From assembly GCA_028023455.1 (NCBI GenBank), contig JAQFVV010006426.1, positions 1,593,501 to 1,657,500 of the forward strand: a stretch of 64,000 bases of DNA, in the 5' to 3' direction. Positions within the stretch are counted from its first letter, which is position 1; each line of letters starts with the position of its first letter. The stretch comes from Epiperipatus broadwayi (taxonomy: Eukaryota; Onychophora; Udeonychophora; Euonychophora; Peripatidae). The translations under genes and the position numbers were made by a program. Shown piece by piece: positions 25,722 through 36,873 of the stretch. Below the pieces are notes generated by a model that was given only the letters and a program-made list of their open reading frames with translations, did no database searches and had not been told where the DNA came from.

Positions 25722-26115
25722 ATTTACTTAAGTGTAATCCTATTTAAGCATTTTAATCAGTCATAAATAAGTTGGTGGTATTTATAATTGTGCTGCAAAT
25801 ATACACATATAAATCCATTATCTTTCAAAACGTATTTAGTTCAATGCAACCTTCTTAAATAAATAATTTAAATAACTTGTCATACCGTGTGTAAAAATAA
25901 AATGTATAAAAAAATAGAACTCTTGTGGGGAGGAGGTGTAAACGTAAATGGTCCTTAAGAAAACGATAGTAAACATTTTTTTTGTATATAGTCTTTTTGT
26001 AAAATTACTAACCGGATGTTTTTGTAAATGTCTTCGTTAATCGTGTACCGTAATTACTAACCCTAAGTAAAATATATTTTTTTTTGTTCATTTTTTTTAA
26101 GCAAGTTTACTGATA
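25722..26115. other. Unmatched spacer between the two LTR-like copies
   Basis: AT-rich, no open frame. It ends ATATAT-like just before TGTAATGGGCAC. It could be internal sequence of the element or older flanking DNA. Confidence 0.4.
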
Positions 26116-28292
26116 TGTAATGGGCACATACGTACGTTACATTATTTTTTATTAGTAAACATATAAAAAAAAAAAAAGTTCGCCAATAAAAACTTTTTTT
26201 TAAGAATTAAAAATAAAAAAAATCATCTTAAACTCGCATACATATAAAATCGCACAGATAAATAATTATTAAAATAAAACTTTATTAAAGAAAAAGTATT
26301 TTAAAAACAAAAACTTAAAGAGATTTAGAGATAAAAATATATCTTTAATCTTGGAAAACACATTAATTAATCAGAAATGGAAATGATTGTTTTAATTAGT
26401 TAAAAGTAAACTAGCCTTGGGCATTTAAATGTAAAAACATCGATCAGATAGGAAAACAATAGAAACTAATAGCCAATGAAGAGAAAAGCAATGGAATTGG
26501 ACCTCAGTGAAAAGACCATCTCATCGATGACGCAATGTAAATTCAATCCTTCAAATTAATATAAAAAGACAAGTTTGGAAATTATTGGGGAGGATAGATT
26601 ATTTACGAGGTGACAGATATGTGTTAGTGCTGAAGTGAAGGAGAAGGGATTGAAAAGACGCACTCTTCAATCCCTTCAGTTTTGCTAAGAAAGAGAGAGA
26701 AATGAACTACCGTTTTTCTACATTGAGGACCAGTTAAAGCAAAAACCTCCGGACGGATAAATAAACCGGCCAACAGAATACCAATCTTAGGATGGCATGG
26801 GAATTCACATTCATGGCAAGCAACGGATAAAGATGAACTGTTTTAAACCGTAAGAACTTTATAAATAATGAACATTAAATTAAAACTTTCCATATTTAAA
26901 TGATTGCAATATTATCCTATCTGACCAACGTTATTTATTAATTAGTTATAATTTTATTTAATGTATTTATTTTGTAAAATCATTTCCATTTATTTATTTT
27001 TTGTTCTTTAAGTTTTATTATGATTTCGGTTTTCCGTTAAGTTAAATGATATAAATGTTAAACTTAAGTCGGGCGTGAATGGCTGTATAGATTTGTAAAG
27101 TTATATTAGGGGAGGGTAATCTTAGATTATTTGTGTCATTGTTAAATTGGGTCAATGGATTGGATATATTGATGTAGTTAGTGGATGTAGTCGGAGATTC
27201 ACTACTGGCAGAATCGTTTATATATACGCCACACTCACCCATTTGCCTATGGAAGGAATTATAAGACGGAGAACGCAGTTCCTTTCTATGGAGTTTTTTT
27301 TTATTGTTCTTCTCATTAGATAGATGTAATATTCCTATCTGACGAGAATCAATGTCTTCTCTTAATCTTTTTGGTGCTGCCGTATTCCATATTACATTGA
27401 ATACATCGATGTATCAGATGAATTGATGCCAGTTTGACTGCGAATTTTAGCCTAAGGTTAAATAGGGATAGAATATTTTATTTTCAAATGCAAATCTATG
27501 TAGTCTATTCATACTCGACCCTAAATAAAAATGCATTAAATTTAAGTTGTTTATAGACGCTTGCATGGATTGGTTATCGGTTAAGTATGTTTTGGGTTTT
27601 CATATTTGATCAAAATATATAGACATTCGATAAATAATGATACCTTACGGTGAGTATCTATAATGTATTTATTCGGATGTCTTTTAAGTTATTGGTGACA
27701 ATGCAAGTATCTTATGGTGAATACTATTGGGTTACTTATAAATTTCCCTCTGCAATTGTCGGTATCAATGATTTTATATTTTGATCATTTATGTTTATTT
27801 TGAAATGTTTTTAACCATTGTAATCTATGTAACCGATCTATACTCAACATTTTAAAACAAACTTTTATAAACTCCTCTGTGCGAACTTAATTAAAATGTA
27901 AACTTATAATATAATAGAAATTAAAATGTAAATTAAAATCTAAAGTTAAAAATAATGTTAAATGTTAAAATGTAAACTGATACTAAAATAATTTTAAATC
28001 TTATATATGTGCGTTAATAAATGTTTGTATGTTAATTACTGGCAGTGGCTTATTTTATTCTTTTTTAAAAAAAAATATAAGTAAATAAGATATTATATTA
28101 TTAAATCTCTGCTCTTCCACTGAGCTAGTGACATGGGCTAACGACCGGAACCAAAATATTTTAAAAAAATTTATTTTATTTTATTTTTTTGACTTACGTA
28201 TCTGCCTACTTTATAAATTTTTCTAGGTTTAAATGCCTAGATGGCACCCTGTAGTGCAGTTTATGTAAGTCTATCTTATCCGGATTGTTACA
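26116..28292 (+). mobile_element. Full-length LTR-like repeat (probable solo LTR), copy 2
   Basis: The repeat is 2177 bp, beginning TGTAATGGGCACATACG and ending GGATTGTTACA. TG...CA ends within a short TGTAAC/GTTACA inversion are the hallmark of LTRs. A TATA-like ATTAATATAAAAAG lies near 26555. About 90 bp later a 9-bp-stem hairpin (GGGATTGAA...TTCAATCCC, 26646-26674) could mark the RNA start region. The right flank is a TA tract, like the left flank of the partial copy at 25190, consistent with insertion into TA repeats. No gag or pol is present. Alternative: a non-LTR element that happens to end this way. Confidence 0.6.
27042..27440 (-). other. Minus-strand open stretch within the LTR-like repeat
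   Basis: A 66-codon frame (27042-27242), continued upstream by a damaged but readable frame, corresponds to the 86-codon frame at 48008-48268 in the other copy. Shared segments include KFAVK, SIHLIHRCIQCNM and SNPLTQFN. Agreement of readable protein between two diverged copies suggests an ancestral small coding region, or simply shared nucleotide sequence. The family is not recognised. Confidence 0.3.
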
Positions 28293-28555
28293 ATATATAT
28301 ATATATATATATGCATCATGCACCCTACTGTTTTACTTTCTAATTATTTTTATAGCTTTCTTTAATTATTACAATACAGCACAGTGTGTGAGTGAAATGG
28401 CATATATCTATGGTGAGGTCAGAATTGCAGACTCTATAGCAGGTTACTGTAGCTGGTGAAGCATGAAGCTTGATGTGACTACACATTGACTGCTTCAATG
28501 TACAATTGTTTAACAAGATAATGATCATATATACATATACCTATATTTCAACTAT
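28293..28555. other. TA tract and noncoding sequence
   Basis: TA repeats at 28293-28312 are followed by mixed sequence. No supported gene. Confidence 0.4.
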
Positions 28556-28653
28556 CCTGCAGTCTGCTTCAGAGCTATGATATAATTATAAATAATAACA
28601 TAAATATGTAAACAATAATCATAGATCTGAAGAAGACTGCAGGCCAGTCAAAG
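28556..28653. repeat. Inverted repeat with a hammerhead-like motif
   Basis: CCTGCAGTCTGCTTCAGAGC (from 28556) is mirrored by AGATCTGAAGAAGACTGCAGG (to 28643) with few mismatches. The right arm contains CTGAAGA, then a hairpin GACTG-CAGGC-CAGTC, then AAAG. This resembles the conserved core order of hammerhead ribozymes (CTGANGA, stem, GAAA), but the G of GAAA is missing. Confidence 0.5.
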
Positions 28654-28689
28654 TGTAAGTGTATGTATATATGTACAAATAGAGAGAGT

Positions 28690-30260
28690 TGTTAAAAAAT
28701 GTTCAAAGTGGTTTGCATAAATTGTATTTATATAGGATATTACAGAAAAATAAAGAAAAGTGTGATTTTAGTAATATTTGTGAAGTTAATGATCACTAAA
28801 ATAATTTACTATTCTCCCATATTTCAATTTCCCCAAACTTTGACATCAAAAATTTCATCATATTGTAATAAACGTCTATGGAATAGAAATACTGTCAATA
28901 TCTCCAAAAGGTTTTAGTCACTGAATAATATACAATAGTTTGGGGCTACACAACATATATGTATTTCAAATACAGAAGACTGCAAACCCTATAATAGCCA
29001 TCTTCAGATATTTCCCAGAACTTCAATGTCTAATTCAAATAATATTTACAGACAAATCTCAACCTTCACATTGGTCATCAATTATCAACCAGTATAAAAA
29101 CACATATACTCAAATATCATTGGAAACAACAAAAGATATTTATATTAGCAAATCTATACTCTGATATCCCCAGGATATACACCACATAATATTTCCACCC
29201 AGATTTTCAGAATAAATGACCAACAGCTTAAAAATTAAAAAGAAAAAGGTCCATGTAGCTTGATTTTTTTATTTCCTCCTTTGACAAAATTTATATGCCT
29301 TACCAACATCATAATTCTTTAGATACAGATGCTTGTATGCAAAAATAGACCTCTTCTGCAAAGCATGCCACTGAGCAGAAGAAATTCAATAACATCTGTT
29401 TCACAATTACTTTGCATTAAACAGCATTCAGCATGAAATAACTAACATATAAAGACAACCAACATCTCCCTATAGGATATCATCAGTGCATTCTGCAGAT
29501 ATCAACACCTACACTTCATGCAGCAACTTTTGTGCTCTATGCATTCTGGTGAACATGATAGACATTCACTTTTGGCAAAAATACAAGACAACATATATCA
29601 AAATTTTACAACAAACTTACAATTAAAAAACAGAGACAATAAAATTGCATAACCAGACATTTTCATGGCCACTTGATCTCTCATAAAACAATGCTCAAAC
29701 TCTAATCAGAAATGTTCTCTTATTTTTCAAATCAAACTCCTAAGAAATGTTTCACAAAATTCACACAAGCATAAAAATGAAAAAAACTTTCAAAAAAAGA
29801 TATAACATAATTAATCAGGATTGCAATCCAGACAATTACAAACCACAGTATTAATATACTCAAAAAGAAAATGCAAGAAAATGGACATCACAAATACCAG
29901 TAATTGACATATGACAATAAAAGTTACAAAATGTTGCTAGTAGAATCAAACACCAGCTTACCAAAGCAATATCTAAAGACTATCAATCTGTTACAAAGCA
30001 TATTAAAAAAGTACTGTATACATAGGTATTAATTATACCAAATGTAAAATGTAAGTTAATTTTGAGAAAAAATAAAAAAAAAAACAAATAAAAAAAGTAA
30101 CCTTACAAAAGCCACATAAATTGAGTATTATAACTTATCACAGCCAAGCTACCACTCACACAGTTCATTTCTGTAAAGACTTGTAAAGAATATAGCTAGA
30201 CACAATATACATAATATTCAGAAACTTCAATGTAAGCACATGTACACAGAAAGTATTAAT
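28690..30260. repeat. GC-elevated degenerate sequence, probably a dead mobile element
   Basis: The block is richer in C and in mixed codons than its surroundings. It contains several open runs of 72-74 codons (28699-28917, 28940-29164) broken by stops. No reverse-transcriptase, integrase or transposase motif was found on either strand. Composition and the junction with the hairpin at 28.6 kb suggest an eroded retroelement. Confidence 0.3.
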
Positions 30261-31034
30261 GTAACCTGCTCTTTTAGTTTGAATACACTTTCTTTTTGTA
30301 ACAATAATAATAATGATGATGATAAAAAAAGCATGACTTCAAATAATAATTTAATTTTACAAACAAAAATCATAAATAATATTATTACTTGATATTTTTA
30401 ATGTTTACATTTACTATAATATTGAATGTAGACACCATATGAATAAGTTAATTCTAACAATATTATTAAAATTAAACCTAATTATTTTGCTAATATTAAA
30501 TATATATTAAGACAATATGTTTGCAATTAGATGCTAAAATTTAGCAAAGTAAATGCAAGTTCATTATACATATATAAATGTCTTATAGTCACATGTGGAA
30601 TACATAAATACTTTTATATTCATGTTGCACAAAATACAATGAAAATTGCATATTTATGTGATTTTCATAAATTCTTATTTTTGTGTTTACTATTATGTAA
30701 AAAAAAAATAAAATCACTGCCTGAATCTTTCAATTGCAATTTGTTTTGATAATAATCACTAAGAATTTTTTTTCCTATTTAATGACATTTCAAAAAACTT
30801 GCTATAGATGTGCATTTTTATAAGATTTAGCAAGTAATTATTAATCATCACTAAGTGTGCTATTGAAAATGCTCATGTGTGTTGATATAAGGCTGTGATA
30901 ACTAGTATATAAATGTTTAACTATAAAATATTAATAAAATGATGAGTTTCAAAACATTGGTAATCATTACATAATTATTTGCTAATAAATATTTAGTAAA
31001 TATAATCTTGATAATTTCTATAAAAAAATTTGCT

Positions 31035-31038
<4 letters not shown>
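30261..31038. other. AT-rich noncoding, nothing recognised
   Basis: No supported feature. A 72-codon run at 30531-30749 has no coding character. Confidence 0.45.

Positions 31039-31113
<75 letters not shown>
31039..31113. repeat. AC/GT microsatellite, about 37 units
   Basis: An uninterrupted AC dinucleotide tract. Such tracts can adopt Z-DNA and are usually length-polymorphic. Confidence 0.95.
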
Positions 31114-31114
<1 letters not shown>

Positions 31115-32582
31115 GCATTTTATTTATTTTTGTATCAGAAAAAAAAAAAAAAAACGAAAATATATTTATTAGATCCAATTGCTTTTTCTATGAAAATCTA
31201 TTGTTAAAATCGTTAAAAATTAAATTTAGCTGATAATGAGAAAAGGTAATTTTAATCATTATCGCTTTCTACAATCTGCTGAGAGTGAATGATTTAGACA
31301 GAAAATAAAACTGATGAAACAACAAAATCGATGCTTTGACATATGAAAAAAAAATACCAATTAGTCTTATTTAGTTCAAAAAAATTATATATGTTTTTAT
31401 GAAATTGTTTTTCTATATAGTTATTTATCATATTTCTATTTAATGGATAATATTTTGTCAACATATAAACAAAAATCAATGTAATATCTTATTTATTTTT
31501 AATATTATACAATAAAAGCTGTTTGAAGATAAAAGTTGATGGAATGATTCTTACAATTAAAGCAAACAAAAAGTTAAAAATCATACTTATATATGTTTTT
31601 GTCACAATCACCAAAATCATAAAAATTTTTTTTCTTTATTACATATAAATAATATTAATATATATATATTTTTTATTCTTCATCCAATCAACAAAAGAAG
31701 GGCCTCCTTTCCCTTCTCCTAATGGTCCCCCCAAAATTTGTATATAAATTTTTAAAAAATTTTATAATTTTTTAAGTTTTAAAAAGAATAACTCTCCAAA
31801 AAAATGGACAGTAAACCCTCCCAAAAGCGCTTGGGAAGAAAAATTTTTAACAATTTAATAATTATTTCATTAATTTTGGCAGAGCCCATATATATAAAAA
31901 ATCATAAATATAATATTTTCAAAGTTAATATCTCTGTTGAGATAATAAGTTTCTACAAATTTTCAGATATTATATTTAAAACATGATGATTATGATTATG
32001 CGACTGGAAAATGCAATTGTCAAATTACTAAAATTAAAACAACGTTTTTACTACATAAAAGTGACATTATGTTTTATGAATATTTTTCTACTTTAATAGT
32101 AATCTACCAGAATAAATTATATATACACTTTTAAACATTAAATTTTTTTAATAACGAACAATCTATTTCTTCTGCTATATAATTATTATATTTTTACACA
32201 ATGTTTTTACATACTATATATTATAATTACAATAAATTTAAAAATACTATGCCCAATTATTTTAAATAAAATATTTTGCAACAACTTATTTGAAATAATA
32301 AAAAAGATAAATGTTTTAAAAAAATCAAGATTTTTATGGTTGAAAATCTTTTGTTCAAAAGAAAATTAAGCCATCACACATGTAAATAAAAGCTTCCATC
32401 AACTGACACAAATATCTTCATTTATAATAATGTCTGTTAATGCCAAATTGAAATATCACTTATTGTATTTTCTATTATGGAGTTATAAACAACTAACATG
32501 AGTCACATAATAATGAGACTATGTTTAAATACGTCTTGACATTAGATATATTTTTAGTTATTTATTCAATCTTAGTTTGTAA
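31114..32582. other. AT-rich noncoding, nothing recognised
   Basis: It includes an A run at 31139-31154 and a C/T-rich patch at 31696-31735. No genes or repeat pairs were seen. Confidence 0.45.
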
Positions 32583-32599
32583 AACAATAATCATCATCA

Positions 32600-33471
32600 T
32601 CAACCATTATCAATCCACTGCAGCATGAAGGTCTCTCCAAGTTCAATCTATCTTTTCCTATCTTTAGCTTCTCTTCTCCACATCACCTCTGCACACTTTC
32701 TTATTTCATCCATCCATCTCACATGTGGTCTCTTTATGGGTCATTTACAATCTCTTGGAATCCAGTTTAAAATGTCAATTGTCCATCTATTATCATATCT
32801 TCTAACAATATGTCCAGCCCAACTTCACTTCAGTCTTTTAATTTTTTCAATGTGGTCAGTAACAACTGTTTGTTCTCTTACCCATACATTGTGTTTTCGA
32901 TTCCTTCTTGTTACTCCTAACATGCATCTCTCCATACTTCTTTGAGTGGTCTGAAGTCTCTGTATTGCTCTTCTGTTAAGTGTCCAAGTCTCAGATCCAT
33001 AAGTAAGAACTGGCAAAACACACTTATTAAAAACCTTCCTTTTCAAACACATAGGCATATTTCCTTTTAGTATCAAGTTATTTCTACCAAAAGCACTCCA
33101 ACCAAATTTAATTCTATGATTAATTTCATCCACTATATTTCCATCTGTATTAATAATCTGACCAAGGTATTTGTAACTGTTAACTTCTAACTCCTCATAA
33201 TCAATCTTTATTTTCATATTTTGAGAAAATCTATTAAACATTACTTTAGACTTTTTAACATTTATCTTTAGTCCTACTTTCCTACTTTCATCTGATAACT
33301 CCTGCAACATTTCCTGTATCTCTAAAGCATTATTTGCAAAAACAAATACATCATCTGCAAAATCTAAATGACTTAAATAATCTCCATTTACTTTCACTCC
33401 TTTAGCTTCCCATTTTAATCCACAAAATACTTCTTGCAGCACTGCTGTAAAAAGTTTTGGAGATATAGAGT
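32600..33471 (-). pseudogene. LINE reverse transcriptase palm/thumb and C-terminal region
   Basis: After the frameshift the frame reads SISPKLF, then LDFADDVFVFAN with the catalytic FADD intact (33350-33361). It continues through GLKINVKKSK, KYLGQII and GSETWTL to WAGHIVRRYDNRW, RWMDEIRK and the terminal TGA at 32600-32602. In-frame stops occur at 32825-32827 (a TGG-to-TGA type change before SWAGH) and at two later positions. Reverse transcriptase chemistry is preserved at the key Asp pair, so decay is recent to moderate in age. Confidence 0.88.
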
Positions 33472-33476
33472 CCCCC

Positions 33477-34866
33477 TGTCTACACCCTTTTCAATGTTGA
33501 TTTTGCTATTATCATTATGTAATATAATTGTTGCTGTTGCATTTTTATAAATATTCTTTAAAATATGACAATATCCTGGATCTATACCTTGATGATCCAA
33601 TGCTTTAATCACTGAAGAAATGTTTATAGAATGAAATGCCTTTTCATAGTCTATAAATCCTAAGCATAATGGCAACTCATATTCATTTGTCCTTTCTATA
33701 TTTTCTCTCAATACCTGGATATGATCTACTGTACTAAAACCACTTTTAAATCCAGCTTGTTCTCTTGGTTGGTGGAAATCCAATGTTTTCTGTAGATGAG
33801 TTGTAATTATCTTAGTAAAAATTTTGTATAAAACTGGTAAAAGACTGACAGGTCTGTAATTTTTAATATCTTCTTTATCACCTTTTTTAAATATTAATAT
33901 TATTACTGCATTCTTCCAATCATCTGGTACATTTTTATCATTTAGACATTTGGTATATAACTTTGCTAAAAAATTTTCTATTTCTTCACCTTCTTTTAAT
34001 ATATCAATTATAATTCCATTATTACCTATAGCCTTCCATTTCTTCATAAATTTAATTGCATGTCTCACTTCCTCATTCAAAATTGTGAGCAATTCAGAAG
34101 ATATAATAGATATAGGAGGCACTTGTTTTTTATTACTATATACTTCTTGATAGAAGCCTTCTACACATTTCATGATGTCATCTTTCTTTTTAGTAATAAT
34201 GCCATCTTTTTTTCTTATTCCAGATATAAATTTCCTACCAATATTAAAATGTTGTTTTACACTTTTAAGACTTTTATTTCCTTCTACAGCTTTCCTTGCT
34301 AGTTCACAATTATATTTTCTTATATCATTTTCAACTCCTTTCTGCACCATTTTACAAAATTCGAGATATTCAATCTTTTTTAATGCATCATTGTTGTATA
34401 TCCTTATATTCCTTCTTTTCTTCATAAATTCTTTGGTCTCAGTAGAAATTTTATTAGTCAATTGCTGCTCTTTTCTACCAGCTATCAATGTTGGAGTTTT
34501 TAAAAGTGTAACACTTATTTTCCTATTAATGTCATTCAAATCTGAATCATGTTCAAAATCTACTAATACTTGAAACCGATTTGTAAGTTCTAATTTAAAT
34601 TCATTAGAATGTTTCTGAAGATTAGGAATATCAACTGTAAATATTGTTTTTCTTAATAATTTTTGTCTCTCTAGTTTTGCATTAACATGTAACTTACATC
34701 TTACTAGTTGATGATCACTTCCTGTGTTAAATTTATTAAGAACATTACAATCTTGAAATATGTATTTTCTGTTAGTCAAAATATAATCCAATTCTTCTGT
34801 ACCTTCATTTGGATGCTTCCATGTCCATTTCTTTTTAACATTTTTCTCAAAAAAAAAATTCATAAT
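33477..34866 (-). pseudogene. LINE endonuclease C-terminus and reverse transcriptase fingers/palm
   Basis: The open segment continues the endonuclease (WTWKHPNEGTEELDYI, then GSDHQLV) and runs through a linker into the reverse transcriptase. Motifs seen are VPDDWKNAVIILIFKKGDK, NYRPVSLLPVLYKIF, and motif A FIDYEKAFHSI near 33633-33660. The catalytic Asp of motif A is kept, but the usual second Asp of AFDS is His. The segment ends at a frameshift in a C5 run (G5 on the coding strand, 33472-33476); one G is missing relative to the reading needed for the GDSISPKLF segment. Confidence 0.9.
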
Positions 34867-34867
34867 A

Positions 34868-35416
34868 TAATTTATTTTTTTCTGCAAACTCCACAAGTCT
34901 ATGTTCTCTCTCATTTCTATTACCATAACCAAAATTACCTACAGCATTTTCATCTTTCATTTGATGACCAATTCTAGCATTAAAGTCTCCCATAACAATT
35001 TTAAAATGTTGTTTACTCTGATCAAAAGCTTTTTGTACATCCATATAAAAATCTTCTATAACTTCATCACTATGAGAACTTGTTGGGGCATAAACCTGAA
35101 TTATCTGCATTTGGTATCTGCTGTTAAGTTGTAAAACTAATCTTGGCACTCTGTCTGATGCACCACCAATCTCCACAATGTTATTCTTCCATTTATTATT
35201 TATAATGAATCCTACTTCACTTATATTTCCAATATTTGTGCCTTTATAGTAGAGTATATGTCCACTTTTTAAATCAATTGTTTCTTCACCTTTTCTTCTA
35301 ACTTCACAAAGTCCAATAATGTTCCATTTAATATAAGATAGTTCTTCTAACTCTTACAATGTTCCTTCACTTGAAAGTGATCTGCAGCTGTAAGTACCTA
35401 AATAAAAAGTCATCAT
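34868..35416 (-). pseudogene. LINE endonuclease domain (N-terminal part)
   Basis: The readable frame starts near two ATG codons (35411-35416), giving MMTFYLGTYSCRSLSSEG. One stop (TAA) interrupts soon after SSEGTL. It continues through the metal-binding Glu region (GLCEVRR), YYKGTNIG, EVGFIINNKW, the GDFNA box (near 34980) and the FAEKNKLY segment. The frame breaks at about 34866-34870 next to an A/T-rich run: roughly two bases appear lost relative to the expected continuation. The catalytic SDH motif that completes the domain lies beyond the break, at about 34709-34729, in the next segment. This enzyme nicks the target DNA in target-primed reverse transcription; this copy cannot. Confidence 0.85.
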
Positions 35417-35420
35417 CAAA

Positions 35421-35647
35421 TGGCAGCCAGAGTCCATGAAAACATATATGAAAATTCATAAATATGTACATATTGTTGTTATTATCTGTTTCTCCATATA
35501 ATAGCATTGTTAAAGATTGCATGTAAACAGAATCTCTGTGGATGTAAATGGTGACATTTTTACAAGCTTAAATCATTTTTTCTCTGAAGAACAGATTTCT
35601 TTAATATGAAAAACTAAAATATGGTATTACCCCAAAACTTTTATACG

Positions 35648-35651
<4 letters not shown>
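35421..35651. other. Flank of the LINE
   Basis: No feature was seen. Sequence just upstream of the LINE reading frame may be 5' UTR of the element. Confidence 0.35.
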
Positions 35652-35703
<52 letters not shown>

Positions 35704-35726
35704 CATTTATGAGGCAAAGAGATATC

Positions 35727-35770
<44 letters not shown>
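35652..35770. repeat. TA tract followed by GA microsatellite
   Basis: TA repeats run about 35652-35701, a short linker follows, TA again at 35727-35736, then GA repeats 35737-35770. Compound dinucleotide tract. Confidence 0.93.
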
Positions 35771-35773
<3 letters not shown>

Positions 35774-36498
35774 TTTTAATTGCATAAATTTTATTAATAG
35801 CAAACACAAACTAGCACATTAACATTCTTGATAAATAGTTTGTTGGTTTGCAAGATTTGACAATTTTTATATTGACATTGTCAAGACACAATACACCAAG
35901 TTGAAAAATTAAATTAAGTAGACATTTTAGATAAAAATAAAAAAGTTTAATACTTATTTTTTTTAGGTAAGTATTTCATTTTTATGTACATTTATAAAAA
36001 TGGATATATGGTGCAGATTTTCTGATTTGATTTTTTCAATTTGCTCTATTCTTTATTATGTTAACAATAAACATAAACAGTGTTTAAATCAAAGAAAAAA
36101 ATATTTATTTGATTAACTGTGTTTAGTAAAAGTGTATACTGTATTTTATATAAAAAAAGGAATATGAAGTATTAGAAAGTTTTAATAAAATATTCATCAA
36201 ATGTAATAATGTAATAATGTATTGTCTTAATTTAAGTTTACAAATATTTGAAAAAATATTAGAAAATTTTGGTAATTGGCAATATATATATATATATACA
36301 AATGACCTTTTCAAAAATAAAATCAAAAACTCTCCTTGACTAATCAGCACATATACTTTGTGAGCTGTGATCAAACTCACTATTCGAAGACAAAGGTCTG
36401 CACCTATCAAAGTAAAAATCTTAAAGGAGAATATCTATTGAAGACAGATAAAAGCTAAAGGAATGTGTATACCAATAATTTCTGTTTTTGTACATAAC
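35771..36498. other. AT-rich noncoding
   Basis: Nothing recognised apart from a short TA tract near 36283-36298. Confidence 0.45.
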
Positions 36499-36873
36499 TA
36501 GAAAGCGCATGTGTATTAGCTTATTGGTATTACAGTTTATAAAAACATAACGCTATATAAAATAAATGTCTTGTTTACATATGTTTAATTTAATAAGAAT
36601 GATGTATCGTAAATTCTAGAAATTTCACAGGCGTCATTCATTCACATAGTAAAAAAGTGATTTAAAGTGATCAATTAACAACTTCACACTCTCATTTTCA
36701 AACACGTAAGATTTTCCCATACATATACATTTGGGTCAAAAAGATAGATGGATTCATTCTATCTTTTCCCAAAGACTTTATCTTGTGTTTGAAAAAGTGG
36801 GAGTATTCATTTATATAGTGACAACTAGAAAGCACATGTGCATTAGCTTATTGGTTTTACAGTTTATCAAAAT
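36499..36873. repeat. Direct repeats of about 48 bp enclosing a hairpin
   Basis: ACTAGAAAGC...ATTAGCTTATTGG occurs at about 36499-36547 and 36826-36874 with few changes. Between them, about 36685-36810, TCATTTTCAAACAC pairs with GTGTTTGAAAAAGTGGGA, around an inner hairpin AAAAGATAGA...TCTATCTTTT. It may be a short insertion; no family assigned. Confidence 0.5.

Larger units (their letters stand above)
32583..35420 (-). mobile_element. RTE-type LINE, nearly complete coding part, inactivated
   Basis: Read on the minus strand, it encodes an apurinic-type endonuclease, then a reverse transcriptase and a C-terminal region, ending at TGA (32600-32602). The end is followed directly by a TGATGATGATTATTG tail, a short-repeat 3' end as in RTE-clade elements. 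Protein wording (SLSSEG, ELEELSYIKWNIIGLCEVRRKGE, GDFNARIG, FADD, WAGHIVRR) matches the endonuclease-reverse transcriptase family often annotated as 'craniofacial development protein 2-like' in invertebrates. Two frameshifts and at least four stops disable it. The 5' end is unclear and may be truncated; no 5' UTR or target duplication was identified. Confidence 0.9.

Noticed and set aside
30993-31233. Open frames with poly-Cys/Val or poly-Thr/His
   Set aside because: Translations of the AC/GT dinucleotide tract on both strands.
33950-35134. Several plus-strand frames of 66-133 codons
   Set aside because: Antisense shadows of the minus-strand LINE.
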